NCBI GenBank assembly: GCA_023053575.1
Contig: JAKZAP010000021.1
Location: 9,052,212 to 9,116,211, forward strand
DNA: 64,000 nucleotides
Source: Branchinecta lynchi
Taxonomy: Eukaryota; Arthropoda; Branchiopoda; Anostraca; Branchinectidae
Reading direction: 5' to 3'
The first letter of the stretch is position 1; every line of letters begins with the position of its first letter. Under the pieces are notes generated by a model. That model ran no database searches. It saw only the letters and a list, made by a program, of their open reading frames with translations, and was not told the origin of the DNA. Shown in pieces: positions 8,062 through 19,140 of the stretch. Position numbers and translations under genes: made by a program.

Positions 8062-8722
8062 CAGTCTAGTACACTAGCCCCTTTTCAGGCATGATGCTCA
8101 AATGTCTAGCACCATGTCTGGGTGCTAGACGTTCAAGCACTGTACCTTGGGTTTCATGCATGGTGCATGGATTTAGTATAGCCTACAGTGCATGTATGAA
8201 AAACACAGTTTCTGTAATCACAACTGAGCACCAGCTCGGACAGGGCGGAAATTACTACCATGAATCAGAGAAATCAAAGACAATCCTTATCTTTTCACAA
8301 CAAAAACAAAAGGGCTTGACTGATGATGGAGATGCAAAAGCTAACAGCACCCTATCTATTTTCCATGTAGAGTGACCCAAGAACTAAATTTTGGTTGGCT
8401 GCTAGGTAGAAAAAGCTGAGGCACAGGACGCTTTGCTTGCAAAACCCTTGACTACGTAGAAAAGGAAATGAGGTTTTCACGGCTGTCATCAGCCGAGCAA
8501 TGTTGTTTTTGTTATGAAAAATTTGATAAGGATTGTCTTTCATTTCGCTAATTCATGGTAGTAATTTCAGCCCTTCCCGAGATGGTGCTCAGTTGTGATG
8601 ACAGAAACTGTGTTTTTCATGCTTGCACTGTATACTGAAATCCATGCACCATGCATGAAATTCAAGGTACAGTGCTTGAACGTCTAGCACCGTGCCTGAA
8701 AAGGGGCTAGTGTACTAGACTG
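8062..8722. mobile_element. Long foldback hAT-type MITE, family B, copy 2
   Basis: The 661-bp element has the same termini as the copy at 7155, with TSD CATGACTG/CATGACTA (7 of 8 match). The right arm has lost about 25 bp of the CCCAGGCATGG block found in the other copies. Short open frames across it are accidental. The next 650 bp (8731-9380) contain no gene I can support. Confidence 0.88.
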
Positions 8723-9380
8723 CATGACTAATCAAAGAAGTCATATTTTGCCTTTTCACTGTCAGGACAGCACGTCCATTTCATTTTAACGTTTTGTAGT
8801 AAAAATTGAGGTACCGTAGTGTAAAAACGAGGTTTGGACAGCAAAGACAGAGCAGCTAAAACAAAATTAATAACAAATTGTAAGAGGGAAAGATAAAAGT
8901 CGGCAGAAAGTCTCAAAAAGCCTTTAAGATCCATTCCAGAAGAAAAAAGTCATACTCAGACCCAGTGGTAACAGGCATATGCAGATGACAACAACAGATG
9001 TTGATAAAGTAACGGTTTACTTGTAGAGTTTTCCTAAACGAAAATGAATTGAGACAATGAAACAAATGAAACAAGAGCTAGAAGCTCGTATGGCACTTGC
9101 AAGGCTCGTCCAAAGGATGAAATATAGAATTTGTCTTTTTGTGGGTTTGTTCTGATCATTTTTAAGCAAAGATTTTTTTTCATTTTTTTTTAGATTATTT
9201 ATTAACACAAAAACTAATAATATTGCTGGAACAAACGGCTTGTCTGCCTAAATAAAAAGTCATGCAGCCTGTGGGAGCGAATATACTAGTAAGGAGCTCA
9301 TTCAAATGTAAAAAGAAACATTATTGTTTAAATACATTTACAAATACCAACTCAACTACTATCACTTGAAAATTACTCAT

Positions 9381-9545
9381 TCAGCTTTTTTTAGAAGACC
9401 GGAGTGTTGTTGTATTCTTAGTACACAGAGGTATTTCATTCCATAGGGTTACTCCTGCATGTCTTATTGAAAACGCTCCTCTTGAAGTATGCCTTCTTTG
9501 GTGAGACAATAAACTATTTGATGTTGAATATGTCGGAAAAGTAAT
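9381..9545 (-). pseudogene. LINE C-terminal fragment
   Basis: On the - strand the peptide contains LSHQRRHTSRGAFSIRHAGVTLWNEIPL. This is the conserved C-terminal 'G-x-x-LWN-x-L/I-P' region of CR1/Jockey-like non-LTR retrotransposons. It is a fragment with no reverse transcriptase core attached and no function inferred. Confidence 0.6.
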
Positions 9546-9549
9546 TTTT

Positions 9550-9680
9550 GCCGACTTTTTCTGCAAAAAAAACGACTGTTTTCAACAATAAAAATGACAT
9601 TTTTGAAAAAAATCGACTGATTTTCCGAAAATTCCACTGATTTTCAGAAAAACCGACTATTTTGACGAAAAGCTACTCCA
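9550..9680. repeat. GACTGTTTT / GATTTTCAGAAAAA low-complexity repeat, copy 1
   Basis: Alternating words such as CGACTGATTTTC, AGAAAAACCGAC and TTTTGACGAAAA form a short minisatellite. The same motif is seen at 20900-21130, 38995-39110, 39770-39930 and 41090-41250, in the latter cases as the core of hAT-like MITEs. Confidence 0.6.
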
Positions 9681-9765
9681 GCTGTAGAATTCCAGGAGGT
9701 GAAAATATTCGTACATAAATATTGCTATCTGTATTTTACGTATTTGCATAATAACCCGGGAAATG

Positions 9766-10930
9766 GATAAATCTAATTGCAATAGATTTTAAAAAAGCTT
9801 TCGATCTTGTAGATCACAAGATTTTGCTGGAAAAAATGGCAGAGAAAAATATTCCTGAATATCTTATTAATATCGTAAAAAGCTTTCTAACAAACAGAGA
9901 ACAAATCGTAAAATATAAAAATAATTTTTCTTCTTCTTTACCGATTTTTTGCGGTGTCCCGCAAGGAACAGTGATCGGTCCTTTATGCTTCCTCCTCATG
10001 ATCAATGAAATAGCTGTCGGGCTGGAAGAAAGATGGAAGTATGTAGATGATCTTTCCCTAGCAGAGGTAGTATTTGGAGCGTGTAAAAGTCAAACTTTCA
10101 ATTATATTGAACAAGTTACCTCTGAAGCAGCAAAATTAAATATGGTGGTAAATAAAGATAAATCTTCAGTAATGACATTTTCATTTCTCAAGAAAAGCCT
10201 ACCTGAATTCGAACCACCTATAGACCCAAACCTCCTCTGTAACAGCACTACCCTGCTTGGGGTAGTGATCTCTTCTGATCTAACTTGGCATGAAAACACA
10301 AGATTGATTGTAAAAAAGGCAAATGGCTATCCAAATGCTGAAGACTCTAACGAAATTCCGGGTTCCTAAGGATAAACTAAAATTAATTTTCTGCATGTTC
10401 ATCCGCCCACTAGTAGAATATGCATGTCCTGTTTGGCATTTCGCTCTTACAAAAGAAGAAAGTGATAAAATTGAACGGGTTCAGAAGAGGTCGCTACAAA
10501 TCATCTACGGAGGTTCCCCACTGCCGTACTCTTTTTATCTAAAAGAATACAAACTTGACCCCCTTTTTGCCCGTCGAGAGAAACTGTGCCTAAAATTTGG
10601 CTCAACCCTCCTCCTCCACCCCATCTACAAGAACTTCCTCCCGCCCCCCTTTGTCCCCCTCAGATCCCGACTCCCCAGAGAGGCGGCTGCGAAAGTTCCA
10701 AAACTGACACCGGTTTTCTCCAGGTCACAGCGTTATTCTAGAAGCTTTGTGCCGAGTTTTGTTCGTACTTTTAACAATTCGTAACTTGTGTGTTTTATCC
10801 TATTCTTTTTGTTTTTCTCGTTGACAAATCTTTCTTGTATTAACTGTTTGACTAAAAGATACCATATTTGGGCTATGCCTATGAGAGACTGTATCTTGTT
10901 TACATTAAATGATTTGATTTGATTTGATTT
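9766..10930 (+). pseudogene. 5'-truncated LINE reverse transcriptase with a frameshift
   Basis: RT motif A (AIDFKKAFDLVDHKILLEKM), motif B region (GVPQGTVIGPLCFLLMINEI) and motif C (KYVDDLSLA, a Y-x-D-D box) read in one frame to about 10320. A single-base shift there moves the rest into another frame (FIRPLVEYACPVWHF, then SFVPSFVRTFNNS, ending 10784). The clade resembles CR1/L2-like non-LTR elements. Endonuclease and 5' parts are missing, as expected of 5'-truncated insertion. The 3' end runs into an (ATTTG)n tail at about 10906-10930. It cannot encode an active enzyme. Confidence 0.85.
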
Positions 10931-10935
10931 GATAT

Positions 10936-11460
10936 CTAATATGATTCAGCCATTGTATATTTTCCATAGACCAGTGTCCAAACTGCCCTATTTTGAATAA
11001 TTCGCATATTTTTTATATGTTCTACTGAAACAAACAAGTCCAAATATAATAACCATATTGGATATATAAGTAAAGTAATGTAAAATAAAGTGTTCTTAAA
11101 GATTTTTGTGGAATAAATTGTTTTACTCTGTGCAGAATTCCTAATGCTGTTGAAGCTTTGACCGCCAGTGCCTTCATGTGACTTTTCCATGTTATTAAAT
11201 CATCAGTGACCATTCTCGGATATTTAAAATTTTGAACTCTGGTTATAACAGAATCTTTGTATTTTAGAATCTTATTGCTAATCAAATGGGGATAGATTAG
11301 AGAGAATCATAGATTTTGTTTTGTGTTATGAGCAAGTTTGTTATTTTGTGAATATTGATACATTTTATCTAAGGCTGTATTTATTTTTGAACAAAGCTAT
11401 TCCAGACATTCTGCCTAAAAATAATACCATATCACCAGCATAATAAATTAGGTCATTAAT
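10936..11460 (-). pseudogene. LINE reverse-transcriptase fragment, degenerate
   Basis: Reading the - strand from 11460 to 10936 gives a damaged catalytic box (YYAGDMVLF, where Y-A-D-D is expected), several stops, then DDLITWKSHMKALAVKASTALGILHRVKQFIPQKS and a C-terminal EHIKNMRIIQNRA in another frame. It abuts the + strand LINE in tail-to-tail orientation. At least two frameshifts and the lost Asp mark it as dead. Confidence 0.75.
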
Positions 11461-11479
11461 TTTCTGAAAAAAAAACTCC

Positions 11480-11850
11480 TTGAGATAAGAATGATCATGG
11501 ACCCTTGGGAATCACGACAATGTATTGTTTGGTAAAAAGCATTTTATTTTTTGGCTTGGCTGTAATGATAGTTAAGATGCAGACTTTAAAGGTGCTATGG
11601 ATAAATTTTTAAGCAAAACCCTTGTGGCACAAATGATCATGGGCCGAAATGTATTGTTTGATCAAAAGTACTTTTTGACTTTACAGTTAAGATTCGCACT
11701 TTAAGGGAGCTAGAAATTCATTTCTAAGCAAAACCCTTGGGGCGAAAATAATCATGGGCTCATGGGGAACATGAAAATGTAATTTTTCTTTAAAGCATTT
11801 TTTACTACTTTGTAGTTAACATTAGTACTTTAATGAATGGTCTGATTTTG
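11480..11850. repeat. Three degenerate tandem units of about 125 bp
   Basis: The series ...CAAAACCCTTG-GGC..., AATGATCATGGGC, AATGTATTGTTTGAT-AAAAG and TTAAGAT-GCACTTTAAGG recurs three times with 20-30% divergence. No coding potential. Confidence 0.6.
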
Positions 11851-11929
11851 GAAGTGACGACTTCTAAGCCAATCTTGTTGAGTCTCTAATTTTTCAGCCA
11901 AGTTTCGTCGTCCTAACAAAAACTGGAAG

Positions 11930-12373
11930 TACCATTACTTTGCTATCACCGCAATTTGAGCCCCCCCCCCCCCTCCCTGTAACTTCCCCCACAGTACCCG
12001 GATCGAATCCAGTTATGTACATGATTTATATAGAGCATTTGTTTGTTATTCACACAAAGTTCCATCACGATCTCTCCTATCTAAGCGGGCCACGTATTCC
12101 CCCCCCCCCCCCAAATAGTTGCCGGATATGGTCCGGACATGAGCAAGAACATCAGAGACATGTCCTCAGTTCAGTTATTAAATTTCACTGGAATCCGATC
12201 ACTATTCCAAAGTTATGCATGACTCATTATTCCTGATTCCCCCTTCATCCACTCCCCCACGATGATCGGATCGAGATTTTATTTCCTAGTCAGTTTGATC
12301 GGGTCCCTGATACGCCTGCCAAGTTTCGTCGTGAAAATCCCCAAAACCGCCATCATGGAATTCCGGGAACCCC

Positions 12374-12404
<31 letters not shown>

Positions 12405-13200
12405 GTCCGGATCTAGTCTAATCGTGTAAACGATTCATCCAGAGCAGATGCTTGTTCCTCCCAGCAAGTTTCACTCCGATCCCTCTATTCTAACCGTTTC
12501 CCAAGATGTCCCCCCGCCCCAACTGCCCCACAGCCGTCGAATCCTGTCCAGACTTCAAATGAGAAATCAGGGATATGTAATCTATTCAGTTATTCAAGGA
12601 CCCCTCGCACTATTTACTCTTCAACTTGCAGGATTCTAAAATATTTGATGCTTCAACACTAGGCCTTGTTTAAAAAAAATAAAGGTTTTGGCTGTTTTAA
12701 GCCTTTTCCGAGACCCTTTGACTTGTAGCGAATACAGGGAAACAATTTACATAACCGGTTTTTCTGATGGAAAAACTTCTCGCAGACAACCGTCGACACC
12801 GTGATACACATCGAAAGTAGTAAAGGAAGTGAGAAAATCAGCGTGGTTTTGTTAGAGGGGTTAGAATGTACCGTACGAAATGGGGGTCTCCGGGTTTATA
12901 AATATATGGAGTGATTATGGAAGTAGATTGCATTAGTATTATAGGTAAGATAGGTCCTGTAAGTTTCATTCCAGTCCGATCACCCGTTCAAAAGTTACGC
13001 ACTACTCCGTTTTCCGGATTCCCCCTACCTCCCCCCCCAGATTGTCGATCGGGAAACAGGTTAATTTGGTTGAGTCCCTGATATGCCCACCAACTTTCAT
13101 CGTCCTAGCACATCTGGAAGTACCCTAACTCGCAATCGTGGGACCGACCGACTGGCAGACGGAATGGCGATCAGTATATGGCACTTAAGCCAGAGGCTGC
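11930..13200. repeat. C-tract-rich degenerate repeat region
   Basis: Repeated segments contain long C runs (11957, 12101, 12370), an (AC)n run and recurring words such as AAGTTTC-TCG-CCTA, CCGATCAC and TTATGCATGACTC. They probably represent degenerate tandem units of one dispersed repeat family. The last 80 bp (GACCGACTGGCAGACGGAATGG ... AAGTGCCATAAA) are similar in style to 51700-51770. No gene is seen. Confidence 0.45.
12665..12915 (+). repeat. Dispersed repeat with an inverted copy at 58914-59150
   Basis: Shared blocks include TTAAGCCTTTTCCGAGACCC, ACCGGTTTTTCTGATGGAAA and TTAGAGGGGTTAGAATGTAC. The copy at 59 kb runs in the opposite orientation, at roughly 85-90% similarity by eye. Confidence 0.75.
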
Positions 13201-13329
13201 AAGTGCCATAAAAATGTGTATACCACTTTCTTAACATTCCTTCTTGGGTTAAAACAAAACTATGTCCGGAGCTGCCCCAACATGTCCAAAACTGTCCCCA
13301 AACTGGGGGGCAGGGGCGTACTAAAAGTA

Positions 13330-13870
13330 TTCGAAAATTATATCTGCAAAAACAAAACCAAAGGTTTCGACGGGATCCCAAAATTTTCAGTTCAGATCTA
13401 TTCAGATATCCGTTTTGCGCTGTCAAATATTCAGCATATGGTTTACCCTGTGGCCTACGTCGTATCTCCTTCCTTCCTTACTTCTGCCCAACTTCTGGTT
13501 TCGGCGGGATTCCAGACAAACCACTTGTCTGACAAAAAACTAAAGCTCAAAAAGAATTCAGCATGGCTCCTTACCCCTACATCCAACCTCTAATAAACTT
13601 AAGATTAAACTTTTACTTTTAACAAATTTTCCGGTTTCAGCCGTATTTCGAGCGATCTTATGCGTCCGGTCAGAAAATGATTGTCATCTATGAATTCAGC
13701 ATGTGTTCTTACCCGCAAATCGAACATCGTATCAAATTTAAATAAAACTTTTACTTTTAACAAAGTCTCCGGTTTTCGCCGGATTCCGGCCGAACTAACT
13801 GTCCGGCGAGAAAATAATTTTCATATTCGGACTCAACATATCTCCGTGCCCCTAAATCGAACCTCTAATC
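13330..13870 (-). repeat. Tandem repeat of about 140-bp units (related to 51900-52510)
   Basis: Units contain TCCGGTTTTCGCCGGATTCC, CTGTC-GGCGAGAAAATAATTTTCAT and AAACTTTTACTTTTAACAAA. The region at 51900-52510 carries the same units on the opposite strand. The runs of open frame across it are repeat-derived and probably not coding. Confidence 0.65.
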
Positions 13871-13879
13871 AACTTCATA

Positions 13880-15110
13880 TTTATTTATTATTATATTTAG
13901 CGTTAAGCTTTTAGCTTGTCGCCATTACTTACACAAGTACAAACGGTTTACATATACTTCGCAAAAGAAACTGATACACTACAAAAGTAAACAAATGTTC
14001 AGACTACAAAAGCAACTGAGTAAAATGGGGTGTCGACTATACCACGCTTAATGGACGTTAACGCTTATGTTGTAAGACGAATAAAAGTATGTCGCGTTGT
14101 AAGCCTTATCCTCTGCAGCCGTTCAACTTGAAAATCAGGTTGTACGCCGCTCCCCGACGTTTGGATCACGTATGCGTAGAGCTTCAAAATGGAGCCTTAA
14201 ACCTTCAATCCATCCCTACAGAACATGACTTTCATGTGGAATTTTAGATCAACCTCGATCGGTTTTACGAAAATCCAGTACAACACTCGGTATAGTATCT
14301 GCTGCTGTGTCTGTTGGACTGGTGTATATTCCTCGATTTAGTTTGAGCCTACCAGGATTGTTCTTCTTATTTCAGATAAGGTAAAAAGCTTGTGACTGTC
14401 AAAACACAATTATCTGTATAAATTAGTATGACCGACTTTCATTCAAAGAACTCATTTAGTCTGCATTCAGTTACTTTTATATTATAAATATCTCTCTCTT
14501 TCTTCTTCAGTAGTCACGTGATGGAAACGTATTGCTATGATTGGTCACGTATAACTTTTAGCACGCAAAATAGAACCCATTCCTATTAATTTTTACCACA
14601 GCAAGCCTCGGCGGGATGAAAATTTACTACACATATTCGCGGATAGCACATACAACTCAGACATTCTAAGTAAGCTTGAACGGTCCTTAAACGTTTGGAT
14701 AGTGCCTGAATCAACAACTTCTGCTGGCAAACTGTTCCACGGTTCGGTTACCCTATGAACGAATGAACACTGGCCAATTTTCTTATGTGGTTTCGGAAGG
14801 TACAGTTTATAAGGATGTTGGCGGGTTGTAGGGTACTGACTGAACTTGAAAAATTAATTGGGGTCAACATCATCTGCTCCTTTAATTATCCGAAATGTGT
14901 TAATTATGTCCCGACGGCGCCTTCGAAACTTTGAAGTCGAGTAAGCCGCTGTGGGTATGGAACTGGAAGGTCTTGAAGATGTGGGATTAACCTGGTCGCC
15001 CTTCTCTGAACTTTTTCTACTCGATTTTCATCAGTCACATTGAAAGGAAACCAGACTGAAGTGTTGTATTCAACGATAGGGCGCACCAGGGATTAAACTT
15101 TCACTTTTCA
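13880..15110 (-). pseudogene. LINE C-terminal/3' fragment
   Basis: On the - strand, 15086-14904 encodes MRPIVEYNTSVWFPFNVTD then ENRVEKVQRRATRLIPHL. This is the classic C-terminal RT region 'RPI-EY-S-VW ... LEKVQRRATKLI' of CR1/L2-like LINEs. It then breaks by a frameshift; LINE-like sequence continues with stops to about 14690. The AATAATAAATAAATA-type end near 13880 could be the 3' tail. Positions 14068-14695 recur as a direct repeat at 49790-50440 and may be its 3' UTR. Confidence 0.65.
14068..14695. repeat. Dispersed direct repeat, copy 1 (copy 2 at 49790-50440)
   Basis: Long shared blocks include TGTAAGACGAATAAAAGTA, GCAGCCGTTCAACTTGAAAA, TATTCCTCGATTTAGTTT and GCAAGCCTCGGCGGGAT, in the same order and orientation at both sites. 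Confidence 0.85.
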
Positions 15111-15129
15111 CAGATTTTCCGCTTATCGT

Positions 15130-15310
15130 CTTACATGCTGCCCTTTGTTGTTACTCTTCCTACGTAATCGTTTCTGTTCCGTAATTTAAAGCTCGAGTTT
15201 TTAGTTCTAGGATTCGGTAAATTTTTTGAAAGATTCGGTAAAATTTTGGCTCTGCCTCCTCCCCCCCCCCCCCCTCCCACCGAAAATGTACTTGCGACGC
15301 CCCTGGCTGG
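15130..15310. repeat. Dispersed repeat with a G/C tract, copy 1 (copy 2 at 49590-49760)
   Basis: TTCTAGGATTCGGTA-AATTTTTT-AAAGATTC-GTAAAATTTT, a C-tract, then GAAAATG(T/C)AC is shared with 49 kb. It is next to a LINE at both sites. Confidence 0.7.
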
Positions 15311-16020
15311 GAGTATACATAACCTCGGATATCAGGTGGCAAAGACAGGTTGAGAATATGCTTAAAAAAGCTAACGCGGCTATAAGCCACCATAAACTTT
15401 TGTTCCATCTCCCCATTTACTACGCGTTTACATTTCTTTTATCCGTTCTAACCTAGAATACGGATCTCCGGTTTGCCATTTTGGTCCGACCCAGGAACAG
15501 TCGAATTTGCTCGAAAGGATACAGTATAGAGCGTTGCTCGTTACATCTAAAGCTCCAAAAGTCCCATACATTCAGCTCCTACAGCAGTTTAAATTGGTTA
15601 CCCTTTCATGCCGCCGATTTCAACTTTGTATGAAGTTCGGTACATCTATAGTCCAAAACCCATTTCACCGTCATATACTCCCCCTGATTATGTCCCCTCC
15701 CGAATTCGTCTTCCTCGTCAAGCTGCCGACCCTGTGCCTCGTTTAGAGCCGGTGGTAGCCTTGCGAACAAAGTATGCTCGGAGTTTCGTCCCCTCGTTTG
15801 TGCGTTTATATAACTCTGAGCGCTTTTGAACGTTAATTTTTATGTTATTTGTATTTTATTGATCGTAGTCTAGCATGTTATTGACCATATTTATCATAAG
15901 ACGTCGGTGTAAATGTCGCAAAATTGTATATACTTGTAGATTGTTCTGTTATGACGTAAAAACAACCGATCGACTTGTCCGTTATCTATTTTTTAGATTG
16001 TACTGAATTGAATTGAAGTG
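15300..16020 (+). pseudogene. LINE C-terminal fragment, frameshifted
   Basis: LGVYITSDIRWQRQVENMLKKANA is followed, in other frames, by LERIQYRALLVTSKAPKVPYIQLL and SFVPSFVRLYNSERF. This closely resembles the C-terminus of the LINE at 9766 (RSFVPSFVRTFNNS), so the same clade is represented. At least two frameshifts are present. The 3' end has a GAATTGAATTGAA tail at about 16003-16020. Confidence 0.8.
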
Positions 16021-16557
16021 AATAGTATGCGTGTTGGGAGCTTATCTTTTTGGATTTTTAGGCTGTCGAGACAGAATTATTGGGGTGTCGCAGCAATTAT
16101 GATTAAAACTATATTCCAGACCTTATTTTCATCCAGAACGATTTTGGAGCCAAGTTTAATTAATTGGAAATGAGATCTAGATTATTTTAACCTTTTATCA
16201 GAAAAGAACACCTCGCACCTTATTGGTCAGTTCTTGCATCTTCATTTTGACCAACGAACAGGATGCTAGACTCCTGTCCCGTACCAGATTCTAGTGAGAA
16301 CATCCAGAATTCCTAAATTTGTTTTCTGGCCAGAAACAAATATCTGGGCAGTGAGAACTTACCTTACCTCCGGTTATTTGGGGTAGCCCTTGCACTTTCA
16401 CCATGGTTCCTATTTTTTACCCCCCCCCCCCTCCCCCCCCCATTTGTTCTTTATATTTATTCCAAGCTATTTTGATGTTGCAGGCTGGAAGAAAGAATAG
16501 TTCACAGATATTGCAGCTAAACTGTCGAACAAGGCAAGAGGTTCTGGCGTCGCAAGT

Positions 16558-17796
16558 ATGGAACTTGCTAACTCGGATGTGGAAAAAGAAACAGCTACAA
16601 AACTTCCAAGTCCATCTAGTGACGTTAGCAGAAAGGAAGTGAGGCCAGAAATAGATGCCAACACATCAGCAGCTGACGACTCACAATCCGGTAATGATGG
16701 AGGTATGACAAGTGAAACTTCGGAGACAGAAAGAGAGATTTGTGATAATGACAGTTCTATCTCTGAACTGCCTGAAACTTCATTGAGTCGTGAATTAACA
16801 CAAACAAAGCAACAAACAGACCGGCCTCTAAAAAAGACAGTATACAATTCAAAGATAAGCTCAAAGTCATCTAGTACATCTAAGCTGAGCAAGATAACGA
16901 CTCGCAGTTTTGAGTGTGAGAAATGCCCTAGTACTTTCCCTGGTAGGTTGGAGTACAGGGAGCACCTTCAATCAGCTCACAATAAGAAGTTCAGAGTTCA
17001 CAAGCCACCAAAATGGAAGCGAGAGCGCAGGGTTTATTCCTGTGAAGTTTGCAATGTCGACTTCCAAGTGATGAAAGTATTTATTCAGCATATGAAAGAA
17101 GCGCATAATCAACCAAAGCCATTCCAGTGTTCAACATGCATTGCTAGATTTGTTAGTTTACGGAGTGTTATGAGACACTTTGCTGAGTTTCATCAAGATG
17201 GAAAAACCTACAATGGGAAAGGCTTCTTCGACAAAGAAAAGAGAGAATTTGTCTGCTGCTGGTGCGGTGAAAGATTCCCAACAAAAGCGCAGATGTATAA
17301 ACACAATGCTTTAGCCCACGAAGGTGGATTAACTGTGTGTGAGTTATGCGGTGATGCACTCGCCTCTCCTTCTTCGCTTGCACAGCACAAAAAAAGAAAG
17401 CACAGTAGTGAACTCCCTTTCACATGTGAGGTGTGCCAGAAAAGCTTTCCCGTTCCGCAAGCACTAGTGGAACATTCATACATTCATTTGGAGGTTAGCA
17501 AACCTTTCAAATGTGACATCTGCACTAAAGAGTTTTCTCGGAAACGAGTCATGCTGCGCCACCGTGAGGGCCACTCTGATGAAAGGCGCTTCTTGTGTAG
17601 CGAATGTGGAAAAGGGTTTAAACAAAAAGTCAACTTAGAAGCACATACGAGATTGCATGGGGGTGAGAAGCCATACAAGTGCTGGCCGTGTGGAAAATCG
17701 TTTACGCAGAACATACTATTAACTAAACATCTCAAGTCTCACCCAGAGGACCAAAGAATGGCACCGAGCCTACTTGGAAATATGATGGAAGAATGA
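16558..17796 (+). CDS. C2H2 zinc-finger protein, nine fingers
   Basis: The 412-residue protein has an N-terminal Ser/Thr/Glu-rich disordered region (residues 1-110) followed by nine C2H2 fingers from about residue 119. Examples are FECEKCPSTF...H-x4-H, YSCEVCNVDF, FKCDICTKEF, FLCSECGKGF and YKCWPCGKSF. The last two are joined by the consensus linker GGEKPYKC. A basic stretch HKPPKWKRERR precedes finger 2. It is probably a nuclear DNA-binding regulator. The start is the first ATG after an in-frame stop at 16498. The 60 bp before it look homologous to the coding N-terminus of the paralogue at 53432, so the original start codon may have been lost. All cysteines and histidines appear intact, so the gene is probably functional. 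Confidence 0.9.
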   Translation: MELANSDVEKETATKLPSPSSDVSRKEVRPEIDANTSAADDSQSGNDGGMTSETSETEREICDNDSSISELPETSLSRELTQTKQQTDRPLKKTVYNSKISSKSSSTSKLSKITTRSFECEKCPSTFPGRLEYREHLQSAHNKKFRVHKPPKWKRERRVYSCEVCNVDFQVMKVFIQHMKEAHNQPKPFQCSTCIARFVSLRSVMRHFAEFHQDGKTYNGKGFFDKEKREFVCCWCGERFPTKAQMYKHNALAHEGGLTVCELCGDALASPSSLAQHKKRKHSSELPFTCEVCQKSFPVPQALVEHSYIHLEVSKPFKCDICTKEFSRKRVMLRHREGHSDERRFLCSECGKGFKQKVNLEAHTRLHGGEKPYKCWPCGKSFTQNILLTKHLKSHPEDQRMAPSLLGNMMEE

Positions 17797-17958
17797 CAGC
17801 TTATTTTTGGCAAGAAATGTGCTGGTGTCAGTGTATGTGTCGAAACTACTGCCCTTTAGATACTCCATGGCATTAGTTGGCTGTAATTCGTGTGTTGTTT
17901 TTTTTTTAGCAATTTCTGTGATTTGCTTTTTTCTTGCAGTAATAATAATTGGTGAAGT

Positions 17959-17964
17959 AATAAA
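17959..17964 (+). terminator. Poly(A) signal AATAAA of zinc-finger gene 1
   Basis: First canonical AATAAA, 163 bp after the stop codon. Beyond it, 17998-18970 holds a G-tract (18398) but no gene or element I can identify. Confidence 0.5.
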
Positions 17965-18974
17965 AATTATCATTCATCACTCGAGTCGGTGTCGGTAGTG
18001 GGTGGTGCTGTAGGGGCTGTACGTGAATCAACCTCGACTATCACGGACCATGCAGTGCCGGGTAACCAAATAGCCAGAGTAACCACCTGCGGATTGGTCC
18101 CAGTCCTATTGGGGACCCTGTGACGACGACCAAACTAATCATGATTTGATCTTAAAATATAATTACAACGAATTATTTTAAATTGTTTCGGTGTAAACCT
18201 GGTGTAAACGATATACACAGAATTTACAGCAATGACTGCCATCGCTACCTAGGGACCGACATGCATGCTGCAAGGAGATTAAACTGCATGGGGGCCCATA
18301 ATTCTAACTGCCTAGGAGCATTCACACGTTTTACAGCACATAGCTTGGATATGCCGTTTATAAGTCTTGAACGGATCCGGCCACTGTGCGTGCGGGAGGG
18401 GGGGGGGGGGGTCTTGTGGAACGCCAAAGTGCTGACTGTTAGAGTGGTTAGACAGAGACCTGGTGGGTGGAAAAACCGTGGACGGGATCCGGTAACGTGG
18501 GGGATTACCCAAAAACTTTTGGTACGCCTATAACCGAACAGGAGAAAGGATTGGTACGAAATGTTACACATAGAAAAACACGAATTCTCTATGTTATTTA
18601 CAGATCAGGATCGAATCATATGACTGCGAAGGAAAGGAGGCGAAAGTCTCGGAAACCTTGTTGCATACATGCTGAACGGTTCATAAGAAAGTTCGTAGGA
18701 TTTAGGTTTACACTCGTATATCCTACCATGTCCAGTCATGGAATCCTGTGGCACATATGAGTGCCCAACGAGTGAAGGGATCGGGGCGAAATTCGGTTGA
18801 CAGAACTGGCACAAGCCCAGATGTGCCATTTAAAGATCCGGCCACTATGGGGGAGAGGGCCATGGAAATCTTAATTGTGGAACGCACAAAGGGATGGAAT
18901 TTCTTATACAGAATGGTCATGATTCATCTGCGAGTCAGGAAAACGAGCTTTAACACACACATTATCAGTAATTT

Positions 18975-19140
18975 ATTGTGTTGCCAACACTTTGGTTTTG
19001 TCCCGATTTTTGTTTGTTTTCCTAGTAACCCGATTTCAACTTATCACTAGAAAGTGGTAAGGGTCTAACCTCTGCTATTTTTGAAAGTGTTGACCTTAAT
19101 CTTGGTTGATGAATATGACCTTACTTTTTGAAAATCTGAC
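18975..19140 (+). repeat. Dispersed repeat, copy 1 (copy 2 at 24400-24580)
   Basis: GTGTTGC..., CAACACTTTGGTTTTGTCC, GTAAGGGTCTAACCT-TGC and GATGAATATGAC-TTAC are shared with 24.4 kb in the same orientation. The following 1.7 kb (19140-20880) has no supportable gene; 20100-20300 shows patchy similarity to 49120-49560. Confidence 0.65.

Larger units (their letters stand above)
16483..17964 (+). other. Terminal exon of zinc-finger gene 1 (splice acceptor to poly(A) signal)
   Basis: A strong acceptor TTTTGATGTTGCAG ends at 16482, and the poly(A) signal AATAAA lies at 17959-17964. The 5' UTR or upstream coding exon would lie to the left; the 460 bp before it (16021-16482) contain only a C-tract and no recognisable exon. 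A stop in the coding frame at 16498 means translation must start inside this exon. Confidence 0.6.

Noticed and set aside
8091..8375. Open frame also partly seen at 43119-43400.
   Set aside because: Both lie across arms of the same hAT-type MITE family; shared peptide reflects shared noncoding DNA.
16467..16892. 141-codon - strand open frame rich in Ser/Leu.
   Set aside because: Antisense shadow of the zinc-finger coding region; no homology or start context.
18000..18180. Possible tRNA-derived SINE (GGATTGGTCCCAG...GGGGACC).
   Set aside because: No A/B box pair in correct spacing on either strand.
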